Below, in pieces: positions 15,381-23,716 of a stretch of 64,000 nucleotides of DNA. The translations under genes were made by a program, and so were the position numbers. Numbering within the stretch: position 1 is the first letter of the stretch; every line of letters begins with the position of its first letter. A model generated the notes under the pieces. The model worked only from the letters and a program-made list of their open reading frames with translations. It was not told the origin of the DNA and did not search any database. Location: NCBI GenBank assembly GCA_020831485.1, contig JAFIGG010000002.1, forward strand, positions 1 to 64,000, given 5' to 3'. This DNA comes from Opitutales bacterium (GTDB taxonomy: Bacteria; Verrucomicrobiota; Verrucomicrobiia; Opitutales; Oceanipulchritudinaceae).

Positions 15381-17078
15381 TCATTGCAATGACTTCCTTC
15401 GCTTTTTTCTGCGCAAAGTCTCCATTCTATTGCCTCTTAAAATGTCAAAAGTAACGTAGACTCCAAGCGCTGCAGAGATAAGGTATCCGACAATTCCGAT
15501 GGCCGGGTAGCCCCAGAGCAGAGGTTCAATGCCGGTGGTTATGACCACGGAGCTGCCAATGATTAAACTGCCGATGATAACGGCAAGCGAAAGTCGGCTG
15601 AATGCATGGTGAATCGTATCGCTGGCCTGTTCGAAGCCGCGGTGCTGAAGGAGAATTCCAAGGTCTTCATCTTCAATGCGATGCAGCACCCGCTGGATGT
15701 CGCGGGGAATGTCCCCCAACGTCGTTATTTTCTCCTTCAACTCACCCATTACGCTGCGACTGACGCGCGAAGGGTTCCAGCGTTCCCAACGCAGATCACG
15801 AATAAAGGGTTCGCCGATACGGGCGATGCTGAAGTTAGGATCCAGCAGGCCCGAGGTCTTCTCGATGGAAATCACCGCTTTTGCCAGCAAGGTGTAGTCG
15901 CGGGCGACGTGGATGCCATTTGAGCCGAATACGAAAATGAGTTCGAGAACGACCCGGCCGACTTCCTCCATACGTTTCAATTCGGCATCGTATTTGAATA
16001 AAGTGGTTGTGATGGCCTTTTCCAGGGAGACCCGGTCGATTCTTCGGGTTCCACGGCCAAGGCTAATGGCGATGCGGGTTACGTCCTGGGCGTCGCGATT
16101 GGCGCAGGCGGAAAACAGGTCCATTAAGGCATGCCGCATGCGTTCAGTGAGCTGACCAGAGATGCCCCAGTCGATGAAGCAGATGCGGTTATCGTTGGTT
16201 ATCAGCAGGTTGCCGGGGTGGGGATCGCCGTGGAAAAACCCTGTTTCGGCAACCTGTGAAAAGAACGAACGGCCGCCGATTTCCGCCAGTTCGGGGCCGA
16301 ATGCGGCGCGCTCCTCGGCGCTGAGGGCGTCTGCGGAGCGGCCTTCAATCCATTCTGCTACGAGAACCCGGTTGCTGCTGATTTGACGGAAGGGTTTGGG
16401 GGCAAAAACCTTTTCGGGAAAGCGGTTGAGGGAATTGAACACTTCCGCGTTGCGCGCTTCACCGCGGAAATCCAGCTCACGCATGATCCCGCTTTTCAAC
16501 TCCTCGACAACTGTTGGGAAATCGAAGGACTGCAGGTCCGGAAAATTTACGTGCAGCTGCTGCGCCAGCCAGCTGAGGATTTCAAAATCGGTCTGGATCG
16601 GCTGACGAATACCGGGTCGCTGGATTTTGACTGAAACAACTTCATTTCTATCGCGCAGTCTGGCTTTGTATATCTGCCCAATCGAACCGGAGGCGACGGG
16701 TTTGCTCTCGAACTCATCAAACCATTCCTCGATGGTTCCGCCGAGATCCTTTTCCAAAACCCGCTTCATTTCGACAAAGGCGATCGGGCGAACGTGGTCC
16801 TGCAGTTTTTCAAACTCCTCGATCCATTCTCCCGGAAGAATGTCGGGCCGGGTGCTCAGTATCTGGGCTATTTTAATGAAAGTTGGCCCTAATTCCTCGG
16901 AGGCCATGCGCATACGCTGGGGCAGGGTGTACGCACCCCGAATTGCAGGTGCAAGTTTCCTCAACCAGGCCGCGGGCGCATCGATTTTTTCAAGAAACTC
17001 ATCAAACCGGTATTTAAACAGGATTTTGACAATTTCTTTCGCGCGAACCGCATCGCGGAAAAAACTGAAGCGGTTCAA
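15381..17078 (-). CDS. UbiB/AarF (ABC1) family atypical kinase
   Basis: A 565-residue membrane-bound protein-kinase-like protein. The ABC1 signature is present: SEELGPTFIKIAQILSTRPDILP (KxGQ-type region), ASGSIGQIYKARL with VSVKIQRPG (ATP-binding Ala-rich loop and Lys), FHGDPHPGNLLIT and CFIDWGISGQL (catalytic and DFG-like segments). Two C-terminal helices (LSLAVIIGSLIIGSSVVI; IVGYLISAALGVYVTF) anchor it. Relatives act in ubiquinone synthesis or quinone-lipid handling; no ubi gene is nearby, so a specific role is not claimed. It lies 6 bp downstream of the phasin-like gene. Confidence 0.9.
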   Translation of the reverse strand: MNRFSFFRDAVRAKEIVKILFKYRFDEFLEKIDAPAAWLRKLAPAIRGAYTLPQRMRMASEELGPTFIKIAQILSTRPDILPGEWIEEFEKLQDHVRPIAFVEMKRVLEKDLGGTIEEWFDEFESKPVASGSIGQIYKARLRDRNEVVSVKIQRPGIRQPIQTDFEILSWLAQQLHVNFPDLQSFDFPTVVEELKSGIMRELDFRGEARNAEVFNSLNRFPEKVFAPKPFRQISSNRVLVAEWIEGRSADALSAEERAAFGPELAEIGGRSFFSQVAETGFFHGDPHPGNLLITNDNRICFIDWGISGQLTERMRHALMDLFSACANRDAQDVTRIAISLGRGTRRIDRVSLEKAITTTLFKYDAELKRMEEVGRVVLELIFVFGSNGIHVARDYTLLAKAVISIEKTSGLLDPNFSIARIGEPFIRDLRWERWNPSRVSRSVMGELKEKITTLGDIPRDIQRVLHRIEDEDLGILLQHRGFEQASDTIHHAFSRLSLAVIIGSLIIGSSVVITTGIEPLLWGYPAIGIVGYLISAALGVYVTFDILRGNRMETLRRKKRRKSLQ

Positions 17079-17084
17079 GGGGAT

Positions 17085-17399
17085 TTATTTCTTGGTGGCT
17101 GTGGCTTCAGCGAGTTGTGCCTCCAGTGCAGCAACGCGCTTCTCCAGGTTTTCGAAGTCCTTGCGGAAAACCACCGGAGACTTGTGCAGCATGTCGTCGA
17201 ACTTTTTGTTCAGTTCCTTTTCCGCATTCTCAAATTCCTTGCGACCTTCATCGACAATCTTCTGCGCGGCTTCCTTGGATTCATCGGCGGTTATTTTTCC
17301 CTGTTTGACGAGGTCTTGCAAAATGGCTTCAACACGATCCGCCGTTACGACGGTCGCGCCGACACCGGCGAGTATGGTTTTTTTAACGAAGTCGATCAT
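17085..17399 (-). CDS. phasin-like coiled-coil protein
   Basis: A 104-residue protein starting MIDFVKKTILAGVGATVV. It has an N-terminal amphipathic or hydrophobic helix, then KITADESKEAAQKIVDEG and a C-terminal coiled coil ending VAALEAQLAEATATKK. The layout is like PhaF/PhaI-type phasin or regulator proteins that sit upstream of ABC1 kinase genes in many bacteria. No polyhydroxyalkanoate genes are in the window, so granule binding is not implied. It is the first gene of the pair with the UbiB-like kinase. Confidence 0.72.
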   Translation of the reverse strand: MIDFVKKTILAGVGATVVTADRVEAILQDLVKQGKITADESKEAAQKIVDEGRKEFENAEKELNKKFDDMLHKSPVVFRKDFENLEKRVAALEAQLAEATATKK

Positions 17400-17594
17400 A
17401 GCTGTGATAGTTAAACAGTGGATTTGGCCGTTTGGCAATCTTCAACAGCGATCAAGGCAGAGGAAACCCCGTATTTAAGGGCTTCAGCTCCAGTCAAAGG
17501 CAAATACTTATAATGCACAATATATATTATGTCTAATAAAAGCTTTGCAAAAAGGACCTGTGGTTCCCTCTCTCGGAATGTGTGATGGATCAAG

Positions 17595-17622
17595 GACCCG
17601 ACAGAGCGTGACCCGACAGAGC
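17595..17622. repeat. 13-bp tandem direct repeat upstream of the M42 peptidase
   Basis: gacccgacagagc occurs at 17595-17607 and 17610-17622, about one and a half helical turns apart, 54 bp before the peptidase start. It may be a binding site for an activator or chance. The rest of the spacer 17400-17675 has no other clear signal. Confidence 0.45.
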
Positions 17623-17675
17623 TGATTTCGACAAAAAACTCTAGCCAGTCGATGGCTCTGAGTTAGGTTACGCTT

Positions 17676-18746
17676 ATGCATAATACATATAAAGCTCCGG
17701 AGTTCCTTGTGGATTTGTTGAACGCTCGCTCGCCTTCGGGCTACGAAACCGAAGCGCAGGCTGTGGTTGATCGCTACGTCGCCGATGCGGCCGATCTTTA
17801 TCGCCGCGATGCCTTAGGCAATCGTATCGCTACGGTTAACCCGGACGGCAATCCGCGGCTGCTGATGACCGGCCATATGGATGAACTGGGATTCATTATC
17901 AAGTATGTCGACGACAAGGGTTTTCTTTATTTCGATCCGGTTGGCGGCATCGACCTCAACACCATTTCCGGTCGCCGGGTTTCGATTCTGACGAAGGACG
18001 GCCCGATTAAAGGTGTTACAGGTCGTCGCGCCATTCACCTGCTGACGCCTGAAGAACGCAAAAAGGTTCCAGAGCTGCACAATCTCTGGATCGACATTGC
18101 TGCCAAAAGCAAGACCGACGCGCTGAAGATGATTCAGATTGGCGATGTGGGCGTCTACGACCAGAGTTTTGAATTGATTCGCGGCAGTGTCGGCGTCGCC
18201 CGCGCCTTCGACAACAAGAGCGGCTGCTATGTGGTCTGCGAAACCCTGCGCCGCCTGGCCGGACGCCGCTCTGAGCTCAGTGCCCGGGTCACTTCCGTTG
18301 CCACTGCCCAGGAAGAAATTGGCTGCCGTGGCGCGCGCGCCGTGGCCAACGGCGAGCCAGCGGATTTTGCGGTTGCGGTCGATGTCGGCCACGCCACCGA
18401 CCATCCCGAATGCGACAACCGTCGCTTTGGTGAATTTAAACTGGGTGGCGGTCCGATTTTGACCCGTGGAGCCAATGCGAGCCCGATTCTCTTCGATAAA
18501 CTGATCGCAGTTGCCGAAGCGCTGAATATTCCACTACAAATTGAGGCCTGCCCGCGCCCTACTCCGACCGACGGACGTGAGCTGCAGATGGGCGGCGGCG
18601 GTGTCGCAACGGCTGTTGTGTCAGTGCCGCTGCGCTATATGCACACTGCCAGCGAAGTGGTCGACCTGCAGGATATCGAATACGCCGTGCAACTGCTCAC
18701 CGGGCTGGCCATCGAGCTGAAGGCCGGAGACCGCAACGACTGGTAA
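17676..18746 (+). CDS. M42 family metallo-aminopeptidase
   Basis: A 356-residue cytoplasmic di-zinc peptidase of the FrvX/TET-type family. The metal ligands are visible in order: MTGHMDELGF (His-x-Asp), FDNKSGCYVVCE (bridging Asp), ATAQEEIGCRGA (catalytic Glu-Glu), VDVGHATDHP (Asp ligand) and PLRYMHTASEVV (His ligand). It trims peptides from the N-terminus, and some relatives act as cellulase-annotated or deblocking aminopeptidases. It stands alone, facing the SUI1 gene, with its stop 4 bp from the convergent one. Confidence 0.92.
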   Translation: MHNTYKAPEFLVDLLNARSPSGYETEAQAVVDRYVADAADLYRRDALGNRIATVNPDGNPRLLMTGHMDELGFIIKYVDDKGFLYFDPVGGIDLNTISGRRVSILTKDGPIKGVTGRRAIHLLTPEERKKVPELHNLWIDIAAKSKTDALKMIQIGDVGVYDQSFELIRGSVGVARAFDNKSGCYVVCETLRRLAGRRSELSARVTSVATAQEEIGCRGARAVANGEPADFAVAVDVGHATDHPECDNRRFGEFKLGGGPILTRGANASPILFDKLIAVAEALNIPLQIEACPRPTPTDGRELQMGGGGVATAVVSVPLRYMHTASEVVDLQDIEYAVQLLTGLAIELKAGDRNDW

Positions 18747-18750
18747 GCTA

Positions 18751-19152
18751 TTAACCGCCGGCCAACACCGGGCGAAATCCTAGTAATGTAAAAAATTCAG
18801 CGGCGGTCTCACGGTGGTCGCCCTGGATTTCTATAACCTTGTTCTTCAGGCTGCCGCCTGAGGCACAGCGGTTTTTCAGCTGTTTGGCCCATTGCTCGAC
18901 TTCGGATCCCCCGCAGTTTTCGAAACCACGGACTTCGGTCACCGTCTTGCCGCCTTTGCCTGCCTTCAAACGGCGGATTTCCAGGCGCCGGTTGCCGCCA
19001 ACCGGTTTGCTGGATCCGCTCTTTGTCGCAGGCTGGCTTGCAGGAGCCGGTTTAGCCTGCGGCAGTTCGCCCAAATCAAGGGCGGCGAAGGGATTGTCCT
19101 GATCGAGGTGGTCGCCCCCCGATGTGTCGATCTTACTGGCTTTGCGTTTCAA
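18751..19152 (-). CDS. SUI1/YciH family translation-factor-like protein
   Basis: A 133-residue protein. The first ~55 residues are Pro/Ala/Ser-rich and disordered. The C-terminal 80 residues have the SUI1 fold pattern LEIRRLKAGKGGKTVTEVRGF, VEQWAKQLKNRCASGGSLKNKVIEIQGDH, and end in LLGFRPVLAG. Bacterial YciH proteins resemble eukaryotic eIF1. The start is a TTG at 19152 that lies inside the upstream small gene (20-bp overlap), suggesting coupled translation. Confidence 0.9.
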   Translation of the reverse strand: MKRKASKIDTSGGDHLDQDNPFAALDLGELPQAKPAPASQPATKSGSSKPVGGNRRLEIRRLKAGKGGKTVTEVRGFENCGGSEVEQWAKQLKNRCASGGSLKNKVIEIQGDHRETAAEFFTLLGFRPVLAGG

Positions 19153-19381
19153 TGTTCGGAGAAGTCGCCGTATGTTGGCTTGCCGGTTGCTGAAGAAATG
19201 CCGCAGCCTTCACATAGCTGCGGCGCTGAAGGTAATGCCTGAGGTGCGGGTCCAGAGGGGTTTCGGGATCCCGGGCCACCTGGTCGCAATGAAGCAAAGC
19301 GTTGGTCAGAGACCAGTCGCTGTTGCGGTCACCATTGATGCGTGCAATGGCTGCGGTCAGTTTGAATAGATCAAATTCCAT
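19133..19381 (-). CDS. small conserved-looking hypothetical protein
   Basis: An 82-residue soluble protein (MEFDLFKLTAAIARING and on, RHYLQRRSYVKAAAFLQ near the end) with a predicted all-helical character. A Shine-Dalgarno-like AAGGA stands 5 nt before the ATG. It overlaps the SUI1 gene by 20 bp and so forms a two-gene unit with it. I do not recognise the family; function unknown. Confidence 0.65.
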   Translation of the reverse strand: MEFDLFKLTAAIARINGDRNSDWSLTNALLHCDQVARDPETPLDPHLRHYLQRRSYVKAAAFLQQPASQHTATSPNIETQSQ

Positions 19382-19496
19382 GGTATCCTTGATTAAGGAA
19401 AAGGAACCTCTCGGCTAAAATTCAAATTTGGCAAATGGCAACTGCAAAAATTCCTGTCTTGCCAGTAATTGCACGAGTTAACAGCCTGTTTTCACT

Positions 19497-19856
19497 ATGT
19501 TATCCTACAGCGTTTACAAACTGATCCACTTCATTGGTATCCTGATGGTCTTTCTGGCCTATGGCGGATTGATCGTGCGTTCCATCTACGCACCCTCCGA
19601 TGCCCAACTGCGCCGTTTGGGCGCTATTACCAGCGGCATCGGCCTGGTTCTGATCCTGCTTGGTGGTTTCGGTCTGCAGGCCCGTCTGGGCATTGGTTGG
19701 CCAGGCTGGTTTGTCACCAAGTTTCTGATCTGGGTTGTGCTGGGCGGCCTGATTGTCCTGATCAACCGCAAACCGCAGATGTCCCAGTACCTGTGGTGGG
19801 GAACCTTGGTCCTGGGTGCGCTCGCCTCCATGCTCGCGGTCGTCAAACCCTTCTGA
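19497..19856 (+). CDS. small four-helix membrane protein
   Basis: A 119-residue inner-membrane protein with four hydrophobic segments: KLIHFIGILMVFLAYGGLIV, GAITSGIGLVLILLGGFGL, FLIWVVLGGLIVLI and LVLGALASMLAVV. The conserved-looking His in helix 1, the glycine-rich second helix and the short loops resemble small uncharacterised integral membrane proteins of Verrucomicrobia. No function can be assigned. It lies alone between the SUI1 unit and purL. Confidence 0.75.
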   Translation: MLSYSVYKLIHFIGILMVFLAYGGLIVRSIYAPSDAQLRRLGAITSGIGLVLILLGGFGLQARLGIGWPGWFVTKFLIWVVLGGLIVLINRKPQMSQYLWWGTLVLGALASMLAVVKPF

Positions 19857-19880
19857 AGCCTTTTTTTAGGATCCGCGGTT

Positions 19881-22800
19881 TCAATCCCGGAAATAAGCAA
19901 CGCCCGAAGCGAAGATCGGCTGAATTTTCTGGCCCGGCACGTTGCTGCCGATGAAGCGCCCTGCCCGTTCACTGTGGCCCATCTTTCCATAGATGCGGCC
20001 ACAGGGACTGCAGATGCCCTCAATGGCGTGAATGGAGCCATTGGGATTCTCAGGAAGCCGGTGTGTAGGGAGACCTTCGGAGTCAACATACTGCGTTGCG
20101 ACCTGATCGTTTTCAAACAGATCACCAATCTCGTTTTCGCCGCCATAGAAGCGGCCTTCGCCGTGAGACATCGCGACCCAGTATTCGGAACCGAGTTCGC
20201 AGAGGCTCAGCCAGGGTGACTTTTTCGATACGACCTTTGTGCGAACATAGGACGAAATATGGCGACCGATGTAGTTGTGCGCCAGCGTCGGACTTTTGGC
20301 ATCCTGGGCCCGAATCTCGCCGTACGGCAGCAGACCGAGTTTGAGTAGCGCCTGAAAGCCGTTGCAGATGCCGAGAATCAAACCGTCCCGGTTTTGAATC
20401 AGGTTCATTACCGCATCGGCCAGGCGTGGATTGCGGAAAACGGTTGCGATGAATTTGCCCGACCCGTCGGGCTCGTCGCCCGAGCTGAAACCGCCAGGGA
20501 TCATTAAAATCTGACTGCTGTTGAGGCCGCGTTCCAGACACTGGATCGAATCTTCGATGTCGTGGTGAGTCTGGTTGCGGAAAACCTGCACCTCAACTTC
20601 GGCGCCGCAGTCCTCAAAGGCCCGCTGGGTGTCGTATTCACAGTTATTTCCGGGAAATACCGGCATGATTATTTTTGGCTTGGCGGTCCGCAGGCGTGCG
20701 CGTGGACGCCGGTGCGGTTCGAACAGCTGGTAGCGCGGCGTGCCATCCGGGAACTCGGCCTGGGTTGGGTAGACGCATTCAAGAGGTTCGCTCCAGGCTT
20801 TTTCGAGGCTGTCGAGATCGATGCTGCCTCCACTCCATTCCACCCGCGGAGCGTGCAGGGTTTTACCGATGGTGTGCAGCGGAAATCCGTCGGACTCCAA
20901 CGCTTCGCTGGCCTCGATTACAATGGATCCGATTTTGCGCCCGAACAAGCGCTCGGGTTGCTCCCATTCCTTGCTCAGGCTGAAGCCGAAACGATTGCCA
21001 AAGCTCATTTTGGCCAGGGCTGCCCCTACCCCGCCCTTACGCACGGCGGCTGCTGCGCGGACTTTGCCGGAACGCACCCATTTGCTGAGCTGGTCGTAGC
21101 CTTTGCGTAGAATTTCCCAGTCCGGGACCAGATTGTCATCCAAGGGCACTTCGAGCAGATAAAGCGGGTGACAACCGCATTTGAATTCGGGTGAAACGAC
21201 GTTGCGCAGGTCCAATGGGCAGACGGCAAAACTGACCAGTGACGGTGGCACGTCCAAATCCTGGAAACTGCCGGACATCGAGTCCTTACCGCCAATGGCA
21301 GCCGTTCCGAGTTGGCGCTGGGCTTCCCAGGCTCCCAGCAGGGCGCTGAAAGGCAGACCCCAGCGATAGGCGTCGTCGCGGGTGCGCGGAAAGTATTCCT
21401 GCAGGGTTAGGCGGGTACGGCTGCGCTCGCCTCCGGAGGCAATGATGCGGGCGAGTGAATCCACCACTGCCAGAGTAGCGCCATGAAAAGGGCTCCAGCT
21501 GGCCACTTCAGGATCAAAGCCGTGAGCCATGAGGGTGCCCGCGCTGGTTTTGCCGCTCAGCACCGGCAGGCGCGCACACATTGCCTCGGCTGGGGTCATG
21601 CGGGTGCAGCCGCCAAACGGATTGAGTGCAGAACCGGCGCCGATGGAGCTGTCGAAACGCTCGATCAAACCTTTCTGAGAGCAAACATTCAAATCGCCCA
21701 GCTGTGTCTTGAACAGCTCGGCCAGGTCGCCGCCGGAAGGTGCATGGTGCAGCGGGCTCGAGTCCGCATCGGGGGCTTTGACGGCAACCGTAGTGGTTTG
21801 TCGGACCCCGTTGGAGTCGAGAAAGTCACGACCGATGTCGACGATGGTGTCGCCCTTCCAGGTCATACGCAGGCGCCCGCTGTCGGTGACCTTCGCCACC
21901 GGCACGGCTTCAAGATTTTCTTTTAGCGAGGCAGCGACAAAGGTCTGGACGTCTTCCGCGTCCAGCACCACCGCCATGCGTTCCTGGGACTCGGATACCG
22001 CGATTTCCGTGCCGTCTAATCCGGCGTATTTGAGGGGTACCGCATCGAGGTCGATATCGAGCGAAGGCGCCAGTTCTCCGATGGCCACGGATACACCGCC
22101 GGCGCCAAAATCGTTGCAGCGTTTGATTAGGCGACTGACATCCGCATTGCGGAACAGGCGCTGCAGTTTGCGTTCAGTTGGCGGATCGCCCTTTTGCACT
22201 TCAGCCGAGTTCTCGAGCGCAGTTTCGGTATGCTCTTTTGAAGAACCGGTGGCCCCGCCAACGCCGTCCCGGCCGGTGCGGCCGCCGACAAGAACAATGA
22301 TGTCGCCAGGTTCCGGCGTGCCGCGCACAACCTGTTCCCGCGGAGCTGCGGCGATGACCGCGCCGATCTCCATGCGTTTGGCGACGTAATTGGGGTGGTA
22401 GAATTCGTTGACGATGCCGGTGGCCAATCCTATCTGATTGCCATAGCTGCTATAGCCATGGGCCGATTCCAGACAGATTTTGCGCTGCGGCAGCTTGCCA
22501 GGCAAGGTGTCGGCCAGAGCCTGGCGCGGATCCCCTGCGCCGGTCACGCGCATGGCCTGGTATACGTAGCTGCGACCGGAAAGCGGATCCCGGATGGCAC
22601 CGCCGAGGCAGGTTGCGGCACCGCCAAAGGGTTCGATCTCGGTTGGGTGGTTGTGGGTCTCGTTTTTAAACATCACCAGCCACTCGTGGCTTTTGCCATC
22701 GATTTCGATGGGAACGATGATGCTGGCGGCATTGACCTCTTCCGACTCCTCAAGGTCGTTCAGCTGGCCGTTGCGGCGCAGCGACTTCATTCCCATCAGG

Positions 22801-23627
22801 GCAATGTCCATGAGGCAGATCGGCTTGTCCTTGCGCTCCCCGTAGACTTCCCTCCGGGCGGCCAGGTAGCTTTCCCAGGCTTGTTTCAGGGGCTGGCTCA
22901 ATGGGCCTTCGTCAAAATGGGCGGATTCAATCTCCGTCAAAAATGTAGTGTGCCGACAGTGATCCGACCAATAAGTGTCAAGCAGGCGGATTTCGGTCAG
23001 CGACGGGTCGCGTCCGGCCTCATTGGCAAAGTAGTGCTGGCAGAACACGAGGTCCGCTGTCGACATGGCCAATCCCAGTTCAGCGTGAAGCTGTTCCAGT
23101 TGAGCGTTATCCAGCGAAGCAAAATTCTCAAGGCGGGCAACCGGCTTGGGCTGTGGCAGTTCGCGGGTCAATGTCTCGGGCTTGGCCAGATCCGCTTCCC
23201 GCGAATCAACCGGGTTGATGCGGTAAGCTTTGATCTTTTCAAAGGCTTCGGCGCTCAAATCCCCATCCAATACGATTACTTGCGCCGGATGCACCTTGGG
23301 ATCAACCTCAGCAAGCAGGCGCAGGCACTGCTCTGCGGAATCCGCGCGCTGGTCATACTGACCCGGCAGGTATTCGACCGCAAAAACCTTTTCGCTTGCA
23401 CTCCAGGGATCCTGGTCTTCGTAAACCTCATCCAGAGGCGGTTCGCTGAAAATAGTGTGCTTCGCACTTTGCCAGAGTTCATCCGGCACACCCTCGACGT
23501 CATAGCGGTTCAAAATTCGCAGGCCGCGCAGCGAAGCGATGCCCAGATTGTCGCGTATATCCGCAAGCAAGGCTTTGGGCGCTTGCCGATGATTGGCTTT
23601 TTTTTCGACGTAGAGGCGTCTGATCAT
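19881..23627 (-). CDS. purL: phosphoribosylformylglycinamidine synthase, single-chain form
   Basis: Step 4 of purine synthesis: converts FGAR to FGAM with ATP and glutamine. The 1248-residue chain begins MIRRLYVEKKANHRQ and continues RILNRYDVEGVPDELW, the pattern of the clostridial-type single-chain clade rather than the ~1295-residue enterobacterial one. The N-terminal part contains DTYWSDHCRHTTFLTEI, then FKNETHNHPTEIEPFGGAATC. The C-terminal glutaminase domain has VFPGNNCEYDTQRA, PGGFSSGDE and the nucleophile Cys in GICNGFQALLKLG. It is divergent from purF, with 89 bp between start codons. Confidence 0.96.
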   Translation of the reverse strand: MIRRLYVEKKANHRQAPKALLADIRDNLGIASLRGLRILNRYDVEGVPDELWQSAKHTIFSEPPLDEVYEDQDPWSASEKVFAVEYLPGQYDQRADSAEQCLRLLAEVDPKVHPAQVIVLDGDLSAEAFEKIKAYRINPVDSREADLAKPETLTRELPQPKPVARLENFASLDNAQLEQLHAELGLAMSTADLVFCQHYFANEAGRDPSLTEIRLLDTYWSDHCRHTTFLTEIESAHFDEGPLSQPLKQAWESYLAARREVYGERKDKPICLMDIALMGMKSLRRNGQLNDLEESEEVNAASIIVPIEIDGKSHEWLVMFKNETHNHPTEIEPFGGAATCLGGAIRDPLSGRSYVYQAMRVTGAGDPRQALADTLPGKLPQRKICLESAHGYSSYGNQIGLATGIVNEFYHPNYVAKRMEIGAVIAAAPREQVVRGTPEPGDIIVLVGGRTGRDGVGGATGSSKEHTETALENSAEVQKGDPPTERKLQRLFRNADVSRLIKRCNDFGAGGVSVAIGELAPSLDIDLDAVPLKYAGLDGTEIAVSESQERMAVVLDAEDVQTFVAASLKENLEAVPVAKVTDSGRLRMTWKGDTIVDIGRDFLDSNGVRQTTTVAVKAPDADSSPLHHAPSGGDLAELFKTQLGDLNVCSQKGLIERFDSSIGAGSALNPFGGCTRMTPAEAMCARLPVLSGKTSAGTLMAHGFDPEVASWSPFHGATLAVVDSLARIIASGGERSRTRLTLQEYFPRTRDDAYRWGLPFSALLGAWEAQRQLGTAAIGGKDSMSGSFQDLDVPPSLVSFAVCPLDLRNVVSPEFKCGCHPLYLLEVPLDDNLVPDWEILRKGYDQLSKWVRSGKVRAAAAVRKGGVGAALAKMSFGNRFGFSLSKEWEQPERLFGRKIGSIVIEASEALESDGFPLHTIGKTLHAPRVEWSGGSIDLDSLEKAWSEPLECVYPTQAEFPDGTPRYQLFEPHRRPRARLRTAKPKIIMPVFPGNNCEYDTQRAFEDCGAEVEVQVFRNQTHHDIEDSIQCLERGLNSSQILMIPGGFSSGDEPDGSGKFIATVFRNPRLADAVMNLIQNRDGLILGICNGFQALLKLGLLPYGEIRAQDAKSPTLAHNYIGRHISSYVRTKVVSKKSPWLSLCELGSEYWVAMSHGEGRFYGGENEIGDLFENDQVATQYVDSEGLPTHRLPENPNGSIHAIEGICSPCGRIYGKMGHSERAGRFIGSNVPGQKIQPIFASGVAYFRD

Positions 23628-23716
23628 GGCCTATGCTTTTTGAGAAAGGATCGGGAAAGGGCAAGCGAAGAGATTTTAGGTTGCAGAAGTTCCCGCAATT
23701 TCTGATCAAACAAACA

